Below the pieces are notes generated by a model. The model was given only the letters and a program-made list of their open reading frames with translations, searched no databases and had not been told where the DNA came from. Below, one piece after another: positions 23,885 through 36,053 of a stretch of DNA of 64,000 nucleotides. The first letter of the stretch is position 1. Every line of letters starts with the position of its first letter. Source of the DNA: Pseudogymnoascus destructans (lineage: Eukaryota > Ascomycota > Leotiomycetes > Thelebolales > Thelebolaceae); NCBI RefSeq assembly GCF_001641265.1, contig NW_020167521.1, forward strand, positions 496,001-560,000, read 5' to 3'. The translations under genes were made by a program, and so were the position numbers.

Positions 23885-26050
23885 ATGGAACCAATCAACC
23901 AATGGAGTCCATGCCCAGCTCTCGGACCAAGATCTCTTGCTAAAAATCGACTAGCTTCCAGACTTGGGAATTCATGAGTTTGTATCTCTTCCTCAGCGGA
24001 ACACCCATAGCGTTCACAAGCCTAGGGATTGTTATGGATATTTTTGTATCCAGGAGTTCTAGGCACTAACCTCGTTCAAAACAGATAACAAGGTATCCCC
24101 ACCAAGCGCAGTCAACTGTCTCTTAAAATCTGCAATTGCGTCTTTTTGCCCGTGGACCTTGACGGACCAGGGATGATTGAGGCGGTAATGCTTGGTTCTG
24201 AGGAACTTCGAAAAGGTAATATTAGTAGCAAACCTCGTGCAAAGCGTGCCACTTCGAGGAAGCAGCAATTCCATCACTGCTTCTAGCACGGAGCTCTTGC
24301 CGCTCGATTGGTCGCCAACCACAACTAAACCAGAAGAGCCGTTCGATCTCGATGGTAGTACGAGGAAGCCTACATTTAGTGAAGACGTCTTCAAGGTAGA
24401 GCTTTGTGGTCCAGGCCGTGACAACTTGAGCATTTTCGATATTCCAGGGAATCTTCAGAACTACAACGGACGGGACTTCATTGCATAAATACTGACGTCG
24501 CCACCCAAGAAATCCTTTCAGTAAGTAGGGCAAGGATGCTATGTGCTAGAAATTCAACTATGCTAACACTATGTTAGATAGCCAAAGAAGCGGATCCGAA
24601 GGGTCTTCGGGCATTAGGCATGTAAGTATGGTCTACTCAGATCCCAGAACATCCTTAACAATTTTTATTAGCTTAACAAAGCCCGATATGGTTGGTGATG
24701 GAGAGGAAGGGAGAGTTTTTGATCTCGTAAATGGCAAGTAGCACAAACTTACACTTGGATACCATGTGCTTCGCAATCTTTCACAGAAAGAATTAGATGC
24801 TCAGAAAGACTCCATCTCTCGTGGAACTATCGAGCAGGGATTCTTCAACAAGACGCCTTGGTTAGCACTTCCAAGGAATCGGGTTGGAGTCGACGAACTG
24901 AAAAAACGACTAACACACCTGTTGACCGACATTGTCAAAAGAGAGTTCCCCAAGATCAAAATCCAACTCGAGAAAGACTTAGTCCAGGCTAAGAAACAGC
25001 TGGCTATGATTGCCACAGAGCGCGAGACACCTCAGCAACAGAGAGATTACCTTGAGGGAGTTGGAGCGAAGTTTAGGGATCTGTCCAAGCTCGCCTTAGA
25101 CCTCGATTATCAAGATGAGATCTTTCAACAGGATCACCGCCTCCGATTGCCAACGATAATGGTGAATCGATGTGATCTATTTGTAGAAGAGATTAGAACG
25201 AAGGGGCACATTTATAAGTTCGACAACGACAAGGGCGCTGAGAGTGGCGATGGCGACGATGACGATGACGATGATGATAGTGCAACAAGTGTCGCCTTTG
25301 AAAACGAAAGTGGGAAAGACGAAAATGAAAATGGTAATGGACATGAGAAACGTTCGAACTCCTCATGATTATTTAGAGAAACTACTAATATCAAATACAG
25401 CAATGCCGAACCCCCCAGCTACAGGTTTTCCTGAACTCGACCATGTTCTTACCCAAAAGCTTTAATATATTACCCGTAAACAAACCCGACATTCTCGAGC
25501 GGATTAAAGTTCAGCACCTAGAATCGAGGGGGTACGGCCTACCAGCGATAGATCGCAGAATCCTGCCCGTGCTTTGGCAAAAACAATCGCACAACTGGGA
25601 TGGCATCACACTATCCCTCATGAACGTATCATTGTGTATGTACACGACTTTATATATCGTCTCCTCAGCCTCGTCCGCCCGGAGACCAAGGTGCGAAACG
25701 CCCTACTCCCAATTTCCATGGACGACCTGGCAGCAAAGTACCGCGCCGCCATTAAACACGTCGAGTCCATCCCCAAGGCAGAGCACCGCGGCACTCTCGT
25801 CACGCAGAACGAGAGCACAGCACGGTGCTAAACGAGATGCGATATGCCCGCCTGCTCAAACCCAGCTCCGCATTCCCGACCGCAAAACTGAAGAGGATTG
25901 CATACCCGTCAAAGCCATCGAGCTCTCAGCCGCCGCCCTCGCTATGTCAATGAGCAACCTGGACAGTGTGGGTGAGGATTACCACGACGTCCTGCACGCG
26001 GGCTGGTTACTCTCTATCCGCGGTAGTTCTATAGATACCACCTTCCTGGT
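23885..26050 (+). pseudogene. Dynamin-like GTPase pseudogene with an internal inversion
   Basis: Plus-strand order is: N-terminus from about 23885 ending GIHEFVSLPQ; an inverted block 23997-24328 that, read on the minus strand, holds the P-loop (LVVVGDQSSGKSS) and CTRFATNITF; then plus-strand FSEDVFKVELCGPG and the DIPG motif. DVATQEIL, KEADPKG, LTKPDMVGDG (the G4 motif TKPD) and the stalk (24766-25368) follow. Later frames hold stalk and effector-domain segments (RIIVYVHDFIYRLL). Introns can be seen after DVATQEILS and KGLRALG. Defects are the inversion, an in-frame TAG in KID-LPDL, about 30 residues missing between the G3 motif and DVATQEIL, a TAG after DLVNGK, and frameshifts in the C-terminal part. 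An acidic Asp repeat lies near 25255-25280. Intact relatives are fungal dynamin/Mx-like GTPases. Confidence 0.88.
23997..24328 (-). other. 332-bp microinversion carrying the dynamin P-loop segment
   Basis: The left border falls directly after CCTCAG of ...SLPQ (23996) and the right border directly before ACCAGAAG (24329). Reversing the block would place LVVVGDQSSGK immediately after SLPQ in frame, the normal dynamin order. The block also contains a GT-AG-bordered intron on the minus strand (about 24020-24068), so it was copied from genomic DNA and not from mRNA. Confidence 0.8.
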
Positions 26051-27125
26051 TTCTGAGGTTCCGGCGGCTTGGGTACTGTGTGGAAGGGAGAATATAATGC
26101 ATGTGTACACTAGACAATGGACAATGTATATCATGGGTTATGTAGATGTGATAAACTAGGACAATGATTGTGGGCTAGGTACAGTACTACAGCAAATCAA
26201 CAGCGAGAGTCGCGACATATTTCACCACAGACAGCATAGCACGAACGTAACTTCTCACAGACCTCTCTATTGCACTTAATTACACACTCCCCCCTCCCCT
26301 CCCCGCCCCCCTTCTCCCATTCTCACAATCCACAACCCCCGCCCCTTCTACAACCACCAAATCCCCAACACAAACAAGGAAAGCAAATCAAAGCAAATCA
26401 TATCAAGCACAAACAACTTTCAAACCGTCAATCAAAAACAAAAACAAAAATCACTCAAAAAAAGACCCTGCAATTATTATATAAAAACATACAACCCCCC
26501 CCACACCAAACCCAACCCCTAAAAGAACAACCCAACCGTCCCATCCATCCATAAACCCCCCATCTCTATCAACTCTATCCCCCCCCCTTCTAATCTCGCC
26601 CTCTCTCCATGCACCAATATTCCCAAAACAATCAAAAGTCTGCAGATCTACCTTTACCCACCCTTTCCCTCTCTCTCATGGTTCAACGAGATGAAGAAGG
26701 GAGATGGCAGTATAAAGCCAGCCCTGTCCACACCTCGGCCGACCACTCATCCACCTCTCCCCCTTCCATCCATCCTTCCTTCCTGACAAAAAAAAAGTTG
26801 CAAAAGAAAAAGGCTGTATAGTGTATTTGTAACTTTGCAATCCCCTCCCTCCTGAATCGAAGGGGAGGAGAGGTTTTTCGAGGCGTCGGTGTCGGTGTCT
26901 GTCGGCATCTTTTATTTTTTTTATAAAATTAAATTCCGGAACTGCTGGAGGGCTTTATATAAAAATTCGCCATCTCCATCTACATCTATAAAAAGAGGAA
27001 AGGTTTCTGCATTCCGTTTGAATTGGGCGCCAGGGGGATGGTGTGTGCAAAAAAGAAGGGAAGTTGAGGTAAGGAAAGAAAATGAGTCGAAGGAAAAATG
27101 ACGTTTATGTCGAGACGGTGTCGGA
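26051..27125. other. C-rich and A-rich spacer, 3' flank of PMA1
   Basis: The plus strand is rich in C-runs and CA-rich words from about 26270 to 26800. Frames in this stretch are low complexity and not supported. The part next to 27126 would contain the PMA1 3' UTR. Confidence 0.4.
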
Positions 27126-30100
27126 TTAGACGGTCTTCTCGTGTTGAGTCGAGACGCGCTGGAGGGAGACGACTGTGAGACGCGTGTGGTTAGCTGATGT
27201 TCCAAGATTCTCAAAACGGCAAGCGTTTCATCACCAAAACCACCACCACGGGATGGGGGAATAAACTTACCAAAGTCCTCGAGGGAACGTTGCTTCGCGT
27301 TCTTCTTCGGCGACTTGCCGTGCATGAGGTTGTCGAATCCGCTCGAGTCCTGGAGGAGGTAGTAGAGTCCGCCCATGATGCAGAAGACACCAAAGGAGAA
27401 GATCCAGATACGGACGACGGCGACGATGGACGTCTGTCCGCCCACGAACCAGCCGAAGAGCGTGAAGAATGTGGCGAGCACATCGACGATCAGGATGGCG
27501 CCGGCCAATTGCCACGATGGGATAGACGACCAGAAGGGGCCGTTGGCACGGGTGATGAAGATGAGCCAGTTCTCAGTGAGAGAGATCTCGAGGAAGAGGA
27601 CGGGGTCCATCTTTCCGAAGTTCTGCACGATACCGCCGTTCTCGCCCTGGGCAAGCATGGTGGTGAGAGTGATCCAGGTGCCGACGGCAAGGACAATACC
27701 GAGGAGCACGGACATACCCCAGAGCTTGGGGAGGTTCCACTTGACGGGGGTCTTGGAGAAGGGCGCGTTATCGTAGGCAATGGCAAGGGTGGCAACATCG
27801 GCGAAAATGGCGATGAAGACGACAAGCTCAATGTTAAGCGACTGGTTCAGGATGGCGATCCAGAGACCAAGGAAGATCTCGAGATGGATGGACAGCGCGA
27901 TACGGTAGACAACGTAGGCGTACATGCGGTGGAAAATCTGGCGGGAAGTCTTGAGAGCATCGATGATGGCGCCGAGACCAGGAGCCAAGAAGACGATATC
28001 AGCGGCGGAGCGGGCAGCGTCAGAGGCACCCTCGACGGCAATACCGGTATCGGCCTTCTTCAGGGAGGGAGCATCGTTGACACCGTCACCAGTCATGGCA
28101 ACGAGGTAACCACGCTGTTGGAGAATCTCGACGACGTTGTACTTGTGCTGGGGGAAGACCTCAGCGAATCCATCAGCGGCCTCGACGAAATCGTAAACCT
28201 CGGAACCGGGCATGTCACCACCACCGCCGAGACCGAGACGCTCGGCGTTGTAGACGTTGGTACCGAGACCGAGCTGGCGGGAGGTTTCACGGGCAATACC
28301 GACGGCATCACCAGTCAACATCTTGATGGAGAGACCGAGAGTCTTGGCTTCGTTGATGGTGCGGGCAGTATCGTGACGAGGGGGGTCAGAGCAGGGCATG
28401 ATACCGAGAATCTCCCACGAGCCTTCGCCACGCTTGCGGGCAACACCGAGGGAACGGAAACCACGGGTAGCGAACTCAGCGACCTTGTTCTTGTAGGCCT
28501 GGTCGACGTCCTCTGGGATGGCGTGGTCTTCCTCGACGGTCTTCAGGACGAAAAGGGGAGCGCCCTTGACACAGATGATGCGCTCGCCCTGGGGAGACTC
28601 GACGATGGCCTGGACCTTCTTGGAGACGGGATCGAAGGGGTGGAACTCAATAACCTTGTACTTGGAGAGGACAGACTTGGCGCGTGGGTAGAAGCGGAGA
28701 GCCTTGAGGAAGGCCTTGTCAATGGCATCAATACCCTTCTTCTTGCGGGAGGCGGCCAAACAGGCAGTCAACATGAGGTCATCGGGCTCAACACCCTCGA
28801 CAGTGAATGGCTCGGCGAGAGAGAGCTTGTTCTTGGTGAGCGTACCGGTCTTGTCAGAGCAGAGAATTTCGACACCAGCGAGCGACTCAATGGCGGACAG
28901 CTTCTGGACGATGGCCTTCTTCTTGGCGAGGTAAGCAGCTCCGACAGCCATGGTGGTGGTGACGACAGCGGGGAGACCGACGGGGACACCAATGATGGTG
29001 ATGGCCAGAGTGAACTCGAGGATCTTGACAATACCGTTGGAGCGGTAGAACGAGGAGACCCAGACGACCAAGTTGGTGAGGATAACGAGGACGAGCAGCA
29101 CCGTTCCGATGCCGTTCAGGACCTCAGTGAAATGACCAGTGCCGGCGGAAGCCTGGTTGACCAGGGCAGCGGCACGACCGACGAAAGTGCTGTCACCAGT
29201 GGCGGTGATGACCAGGAAGGCCTCACCACGCTTGACACCGGAAGAAGCATAGCACTGGTCGCCCTTGTGCTTGTCAACAGCAAGGGATTCACCAGTGATG
29301 GCAGATTGATCGACCTGGAGGAAAGCATCTTCGGTAACAATTCTACCGTCAGCGGGGATAATAGTACCCTGTGTGGTCAGCAGCGTCCATTGGCGGGGGA
29401 GGACCATGAACTCACCTCCTCAATCTGGAGGATATCACCGGGAACAACATCCGGGGCGTCGACCTCGAAGAGACGACCGTCACGGAGAACAACAGCCTTG
29501 AGAGCGAGCGTCTTCTTGAGCTCGTCGACAATGGAACCGGCCTGGAATTCTTGGATGAAACCAACAGCCGCGTTAAGCAGCAGAAGCGCGCAGATGACAC
29601 CGAAATCGACCCAGTCCTCAAGACCCGCAGCAAGAACGGCAGCAGCCTAGTGTCGGGGCGAGAAATGTCAGTCCAGTAAATGACATAAGTGGAGCAATGA
29701 ACCAAGAAACGGTGACATAGCAGCCTCATATTTCAGGCCATGATGTTATGGTGAGGAGATTGGGGCTTGGGGGGGGGGAGCAGAGGGCGGATGGTAAGAA
29801 CTGACCTCCATGACGAATTGAATAGGACCGATGAAGTATCCGAGGAACTTGAGGATCAAGTTCTCCTTCTCCTCCCTCATCTGGTTGAGACCGTACTTCT
29901 TGCGACGCAGGGCGACCTCCTGCTCCGTGAGACCAGTACGCGTATCGGTCTGGAGCTGGTCCTCGGGGATGACGCGACCGGTGGCCGGGTTCTCCTCCTC
30001 CTCCTCTTCTTCCTCAGCGTGGCCGTCCTGGGACTCGAGCTCGTCGATAAGGGCGTCCATGTCCTCATCCTCCTCCTCCTCCTCCTCCAATGGCTTGTGC

Positions 30101-30225
30101 TTGGAGGTGGGCGGCACGCCGCCGCCGACGGGAGCCTCGAGCTTCTCGCTGAAGTTGCCGGACTCAATGGTGGAGTTGAGGTGCTGAGCGCCGGCCGCGC
30201 CGACGTGGCCGGTGTTCTCGGCCAT
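27126..30225 (-). CDS. PMA1: Plasma-membrane H+-ATPase (P3A-type proton pump)
   Basis: Four exons (30225-29806, 29646-29416, 29368-27271, 27172-27126) give 931 aa, the normal length for fungal Pma1. The pump exports protons with ATP and energises nutrient uptake. The N-terminus is acidic (EEEEEEDEDMDALIDELE), followed by the first membrane hairpin. The TGES-type motif ITGES is present, and CSDKTGTLTKN carries the phosphorylated Asp. KGAP, MLTGDA and GDGVNDAPSLKKAD complete the P-type core. The C-terminus splices from SLEDF to VVSLQRVSTQHEKTV, the conserved autoinhibitory tail with its Ser/Thr-rich regulatory end. Introns are 98, 47 and 159 bp. The minus-strand upstream region is unusually rich in tandem repeats. 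The antisense strand is open for 817 codons, which I treat as a composition artefact. Confidence 0.97.
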
Positions 30226-32927
30226 GGTGGGCTGAGGTGGTCACTCCGAGGAGCTTGGAGGTTGTCGGATGATGTTTTTGTTTTGTTTTTGTTTTTTTTT
30301 TTTTTTTTTTTTTTTTTTTTCGTTCGGAGAGGTGTCGGGACAGGCGACGGGTTGCGAGACGCGACGACGCTGTCTGTAGACAATGAAGAGGGATCACGAA
30401 GGGGGTTGTGATCCAGCGAGGCTAAAATAGAAGAAAAAAAGGTGATTAGTTGGTTGATGTGGTTGGGAGAGAGAGGGAGGAAGAAAGGGAAGAGAGAAAG
30501 GGTGATGGGCGAGGCGTAGAGAGGGGAATTGAATGGTGAGAATTTGGAGCTCTTTGATTGGGAGATTGGGGAGAGTGGGAAGGAATATGAGGCGACGATT
30601 GAGTTGGGGGGAAGGGGAGGGAGAAAAGAAAGTACGAAGGGGGAGGGAGGCGTGGTTTGTGGCACGGCGAGAGCGACGATGTAGAGTTACTTGTGGTGGT
30701 ATGGGTAGGTACATGGGGATGTCAGGAAGGGACTGGGGGTTAGGTTGATGAAGTGGGAGGAAAGTAGGGTGGATTAAGGTGAATGAACAGTGAGATGGAT
30801 CTGAATTAGCATGTACAGTTGTTTGTAGAGTAGATGTACAGTGGATTGCAGTGTGGTCTGTGTGCAGGTACTTCAGTGGCCTGAGTGACTTTAGTGACTT
30901 TAGTACTTTATTGTGTAAGCACTTTGTGACTTTAGTGACTTCAGAGCAGGGTGGAAATGGGAAGGGAAATGGGAAGGAAAGTAGCAAGGAAAGGGGAAAA
31001 CAACAAGGGAAGGAAACAAGCAAGGGAAGGGAAGGAAACAAGCAAGGGAAGGGAAGGAAACAAGCAAGGGAGTGGGAAATGTCAGAGCATGTCCCGCAAC
31101 TGTAGTTACAGTAGCGTGTAGTCTGGTAGATTGGTGGTAGGTGGGTAGGGTAGTTAGGGTAGTTAGGGTAGTGGTAGATTGGTGGTAGGTGGGTAGGGTA
31201 GTTAGGGGTAGTGGTAGATTGGTGGTAGGGTAGTGGTAGATTGGGGGAAGTAGTAGCGGAAATGGTAGGGAAAGTGAAATAGCTAAATACAGTAGGAGTG
31301 GTAGAGGGAGTAGTGGTGGTGAAGCAGTGGTGGTAAAGCAGTGGTGGTGAAGCAGTGGTGGTGAAGCAGTTGAAGCAGTGGTGGAGCAGTGGTGGGGCAA
31401 CGGTAGAGTAGTGGGTGGGTGAAGCAGTGGTGGAGCAGTGGTGGAGCAGCAGCGGTAGAGTAGTGGTGGAGTAGTGGTGGAGCAGCGGTAGAGTAGTGGT
31501 GGAGCAGCGGTAGAGTAGTGGTAGAGCAGCGGTGGAGTAGTGGTATACTACTACACCTAATACACACAGAGTTATACCCAGACGACAGACGACAGACGAC
31601 AGACGACAGAGACAGACGGTAGACGACAGACGACAGACAACAGACGACAGACGACAGACGACAGAGCAGACGACAGAGACAGAGACAGAGACAGAGACAG
31701 AGACAAGACGACAGACGACAGACGACAGACGACAGACGACAGATGCCCCCATCCCTCCTTAACGGCTGGCAGCTGCCAATCACGCCAATCACCCCCCCCT
31801 CCCACCGCCGAGCTCTCCCAAAGCATCCCTAGCGCCTTCACCTGTCTCAGTAGCTCCAACTAGCCCCTCCTAGCGCGTCATCGTGGGATGAACTCCACAT
31901 GGACTCCAGATGGACTGATGGACTGTGGACTGATGGACTGTGACTGATGGACTGTGGACTGACTGATGGACTGTGGACTGACTGATGGACTGTGGACTGA
32001 CTGATGGACTGTGGACTGACTGATGGACTATGGACTGATGGACTGCAGATGGACTGCAGATGGGAGTTGGCCCATGTTGGACGCAACCGTGGTTTTAAGC
32101 TGCGTCTGCCTCTAAGCTGCGTCTGCCGTGGTTGCTATACGCTGCTCTGTGGGATCTGTGTGATGCTGTAGAGGTGAGGAGACGTAGCACATCCCATCAC
32201 AGGACATGCACATACTAACTGCCCTCCCTCCTCCCTTGACTACAGGCAGACAGGCAGGTAGAGATCGGCGATACGGCGGGCGGCGATACGGCGGGCGGCG
32301 ATACGGCGGGCGGCGATACGGCGGGCGGCGATACGGCGGGCGGATGTTAGTTACACCGCGCATTCCACCGACGTCATTATCACTTTCCCCTCCCGTACTG
32401 ACACTGACCTGATCTAACCTCTCCCCAAATAACAAACTAAAAATAAATACATTAAATATATCCCGTACCGCGCCCCACTCATACGGCGGAGGATTGCGGA
32501 AGGAGGCGTAGATGACTAATCACACTCTTCCATCTTTTCACACCCTGCACAGCTGCAAACAACTTCTGTTTCACACGTGGGGCGGCTGGGGGGGGAGATG
32601 TAATAAGGTACGGTATGCTGGGGAGTAGAAGATGGTCACTTGGGGTAGGGAGGGTGCGTTTTGGTGCCGAGGGATGGATGACGAGGACGTACACATGCAA
32701 GGAAGACAAGAGATGAAGGTGCAAAGGTGTGCACGTTCTACACTCTATCAATCGAGGTCCCTATCCCATCTCTGTAACTACAACTTGTAATAAAACGGGA
32801 AGAAAAAAAAAAGAAGCCAATCCCGTTCCGTCCTGTTTCTTTTGCGCGCTAGAACCTATCGTGACAATTCGTCTTGCGACGTATGCTCCCATGTATGATG
32901 GATTGTTTAGATCCCACAAAACGCCGT
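30226..32927. repeat. PMA1-YHM2 intergenic region packed with unrelated tandem repeats
   Basis: The 2.7-kb spacer holds: a T-run near 30293-30320; a GGGAAGGAAACAAGCAA repeat near 31009-31070; TAGATTGGTGGTAGG units near 31120-31245; GTGGTGGAGCAG/GTAGAGTAG units near 31310-31545; an ACAGACG heptamer array at about 31574-31742; GATGGACTGTGGACTGACT units at about 31910-32060; and five exact 15-bp units (CGGCGATACGGCGGG) at 32266-32340. Long frames across it are artefacts. It lies 5' of PMA1 and 3' of YHM2 (both on the minus strand), so it includes the PMA1 promoter and leader. Confidence 0.85.
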
Positions 32928-34215
32928 CTAATGCTTCGCTGAGACCGAGTCGCCCGTGAGTTTCTCGACATAGCTCTTGGCCCTGTACAAAGAATAAATC
33001 GTCAGTAAAACCGTCCGCAGCTAATAAGGGGCGGTGATGGACAAAATGCCACCACCACCCACCACCAGAATCGAGAGAGAGAAAAAGAGGAAAGGAGATA
33101 CTCACATATCACCCATAGCAACCATACAAATCGTCTGCCAAACGCCCAACCCAATACGCGGCACCACGCCACGATAAAGTCCCTTAATCCCATTCTGCGA
33201 GTAAATATAGCTAAACGTCTTCCCCACCGTCAAGTTCTTCGGCCTATTCGGATCCGCAGTCTTACTCTGCATCTCCACGCGAATAACCTCAATCGGCTGA
33301 TTCCACGCCGACAGTCCACCACCCAGCCCACTCGCCAGGATCTTCTCCCACGCCCCCAGCGCAGCGCCCTCCTCCTTCCCCGTCGCCTTGCGAATCCCGG
33401 ACTCGGCAAGACGCGAAAGTCCGAAACGGGACCCCCAGTTCGTCATCTGCCGGATCGCCACGGCGTTGACGCCCTTGTTGATACCCTTGATGCCCTCCTT
33501 GCGGTAGATGTCCGCGAAGGTGGCGAAGGTGGATTGGGGCGCGACGCCCGTGGCGGCAAGCTTGGTCTTGGTGATCTCCACGGTCTTCATGCAGGTGCAG
33601 AAGCCCATGGTGGCGTAGGCCTGCGCGACGCCGCCGGCGACGCCGCCGCTGATGCCGGCGGTGAAGTCGCCGGCGCCGAAGGTGCGGGCGTAGTATTCGG
33701 CTTCGGAGGCGACGAAGAGGAGGACGGCGCCTTTGGTGGAGGCTTCGATCCAGGCCCAGGGGATGAGACCTTGGTAGACTAGAGGGAAAATGTTAGATGG
33801 GGTTTTGGGGGTGTGGGGTTTGTGAGGGAAAGCTGGGGGAAGCTGGGGATGTGGATTGGGATGGGGATGGGGGACTAACAGCCAAAGACACCGCCTCGGC
33901 CCCAGATGCGGCCCAGGGCGCCGGCGAAGGTGTCACCGCGGTTGGCGGCCATGGTGGTCTTGGTGACCTCCAATGGCTGGCCGAGAGTTGTCACCTAATG
34001 CAATTCGTCAGTGGTGTGTTCCCATCATCCAATCTCCATCAGGCCAATCCCGATTCTCGGCATCAGAAATCGGGACAAATAGGCATGTGGACACGTGGTA
34101 TGGTATGCTCTCTTACCTCGAAAAGATTCAGGCCTGCTCCGAGGAGCAGGTTGCTGAACTTGACGGGCTTCTTCTCCAGCTTGGGAGGCTGAGTCTCGAC
34201 GAGGGCGACGGACAT
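32928..34215 (-). CDS. YHM2: Mitochondrial citrate/oxoglutarate carrier
   Basis: Four exons (34215-34117, 33994-33880, 33778-33106, 32982-32928) give 313 aa. Segments match yeast Yhm2 closely as remembered: KPVKFSNLLLGAGLNL, VTTLGQPLEVTKTTMAANR, YQGLIPWAWIEASTKG, MGFCTCMKTVEITKTK, RQMTNWGSRFG and NQPIEVIRVEMQSK. The carrier signature (Px[DE]x[RK]) appears in modified forms such as QPLEVTK and QPIEVIR, as is usual for this subfamily. The protein exchanges citrate for 2-oxoglutarate across the inner mitochondrial membrane and supports cytosolic NADPH production. Introns are 122, 101 and 123 bp with GT-AG ends. The C-terminal peptide is AKSYVEKLTGDSVSAKH. Confidence 0.95.
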
Positions 34216-35235
34216 GCTGGCGGATCTGTTGCGTTTAGGGGGTCCTGACCAAGGAAGACGGGATGCTTCGTCGCGGAAAGGAGATGTCGTGAACGGGGAA
34301 CGACGCTGGGCTGGATTCGGGGGTAAGTAAGTGTGAGACCGGAGGAGAGCGGAGAGTGTGTGAGAGTGTGTTTGTACTGGTGGTGTTGGGTGAAGGTACG
34401 AGGATGTTCTTACAGATATAACCGAGTAGCGCTTGATAACGGACAGGGAAGCCAAGAGTTTCGGGTCCGGATGGGGGATATCGGAAGGTTGGTTGGTTGA
34501 TGCCGGGTTCGGAAGATTGATTGAGCGATGGGTTTTGGGTTTCGCGATTGAGTGAGTGATGTGAGTGATGTGAGTGATGCTTTGATAAGATGCAAACCGG
34601 GATAATATAGTAAAGTGATGGATATTAAATAATTCAGGGACGAGAGGGAGGGGGGAATTGTGGCTGCGGCTACAGTCTGGACGACCGATTTTCAGGGGAT
34701 CATGGGAAATGGGTGAGGTGGTGCAGGGGTGAGTGGGCGTGTTGGCGTAATTCAACGGGTCAACAGTCGGTAAAAAAGTTGGGGATGGGGGGAGGGGAAT
34801 GGCTTGTGAATTTTGTTTTTTTGGGGGTGTTGGGGCCTGAGGCAGGAAGTGGTGAGGTGTGTGAGTGAGGTGCGAGGTTCAACAACAACAGTATCACTAA
34901 CTTATGTGCGCTGGGAGTACGGAGTACCGCTGGTTAATATCTTCTATCACTTCAGGATAAGTGTTAAATCTACCTACCTTCATATTGCTTCACAAATCTA
35001 AACGCTACAGTTGCAAGTAGCGATTTTATTAAATCTCCGAAAGTCGGCGGTTTATTTATTGATTAGTTATTGATAATTATAGTCAACCATCATCCCCCCA
35101 CCCCCCTAAACCATCCACTTTTCACACAGCACAACAGACCAACAGACCAAGCTCTCCAGTTATTTCGAAATTCTAGAGGCGAATTGGAATGCCGACAGAT
35201 ATGTTGATCATCCCTTTCTCAGCATTGAGCCTACA
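34216..35235. other. Intergenic region upstream of YHM2
   Basis: Contains the YHM2 5' region, with a GTGAGTGAT-type short repeat near 34545-34575 and G-rich patches near 34780. No supported gene, and frames are short. AT-rich from about 34950. Confidence 0.4.
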
Positions 35236-35239
35236 AGAA

Positions 35240-35440
35240 ATTTCCGATTTAGTCAATGTGCGAGGCGGAAGCTACGGCGGCAACTTCGGCTGGAGGCCGC
35301 TGCTAATAAGGGCGCTAACGTCAACGCGTTAGGCGGAGACTACGGCAATACGCTGCGGGCAGCTTCGGCTGGAGAAAACAGACTGTGAAGGTGAAGCTGC
35401 TGCTCAACAAGGGAGCTCACTTTCTAGATGTTTGACAGTA
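35240..35440 (+). pseudogene. Ankyrin-repeat gene fragment
   Basis: About two repeat units are readable on the plus strand: VNVRGGSYGG, then ANKGANVNALGGDYGNTLRA, then a unit in another frame with VKLLLNKGAH. The GGDYGN variant is typical of the ankyrin arrays of large fungal NACHT/NLR-like proteins. Stops and frame changes show it is a relic. No other part of such a gene is present nearby. Confidence 0.6.
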
Positions 35441-36053
35441 GCTATAGTACGGGATTTATATTACATTACGGCGAATATTAACGTATGTGCAGGTTTTGAG
35501 TTGCTTGAAGAAGATCATCGCGAAGCACATCACGAATGCCTCTCATCACGACTCGTGACCAAGAGATGAAGACCAGGCTCCGACCATTCCTAGATGATAA
35601 CCAGGGCTTCAAGTACGCCCCACTAGAGATTCTTCCCGTGCAGCTTACGGACGTCTTCCAGAAGTACACAAAAGACCGTACAAAGGGTGTTTACAGGCTC
35701 TTGATTCTTGACGGACATGGAAGCCATTCTACTCCTGAATTTGACCTGTTTTGCAAGGAGCACTCAATTATCACACTCTGTATGCCTCCACACTCGTCAC
35801 ATCTTTTGCAGCCACTTGACGTTAGCTGCTTTGCAGTTATAAAACGGTTGTACGGAAAACAAATTGAGGGGTATATGCAGGTTGGAGTTAGTTACAGCCT
35901 ACCTTATGGCCCGCAAAGACTCTATGACACTTAATGTGATCTGTAGTGGCTTTGCAGCCACTGGCATACACCCGTACGACCCAGAATGGGTGCTCTTGAA
36001 GCTGAATACTCAATTATGGACACCAACCCCACCTCTGCTTCTCCTGGACACTA

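Noticed and set aside
27197..29650. 817-codon open frame opposite PMA1
   Set aside because: It is antisense to the conserved PMA1 exons, has Gly/Asp/Glu-rich composition expected from complementing PMA1 codons, and no recognisable domain.
30394..31859. Long Leu/Ser/Val-rich ORFs upstream of PMA1
   Set aside because: They consist of translated tandem repeats (for example the ACAGACG array) without start context or domain.
32266..32340. Possible CRISPR-like or coding repeat
   Set aside because: Exact 15-bp units without spacers; a simple minisatellite.
35536..35934. Stand-alone small gene
   Set aside because: It is the catalytic fragment of a pogo-type transposase that resumes after the inserted element at 38078.
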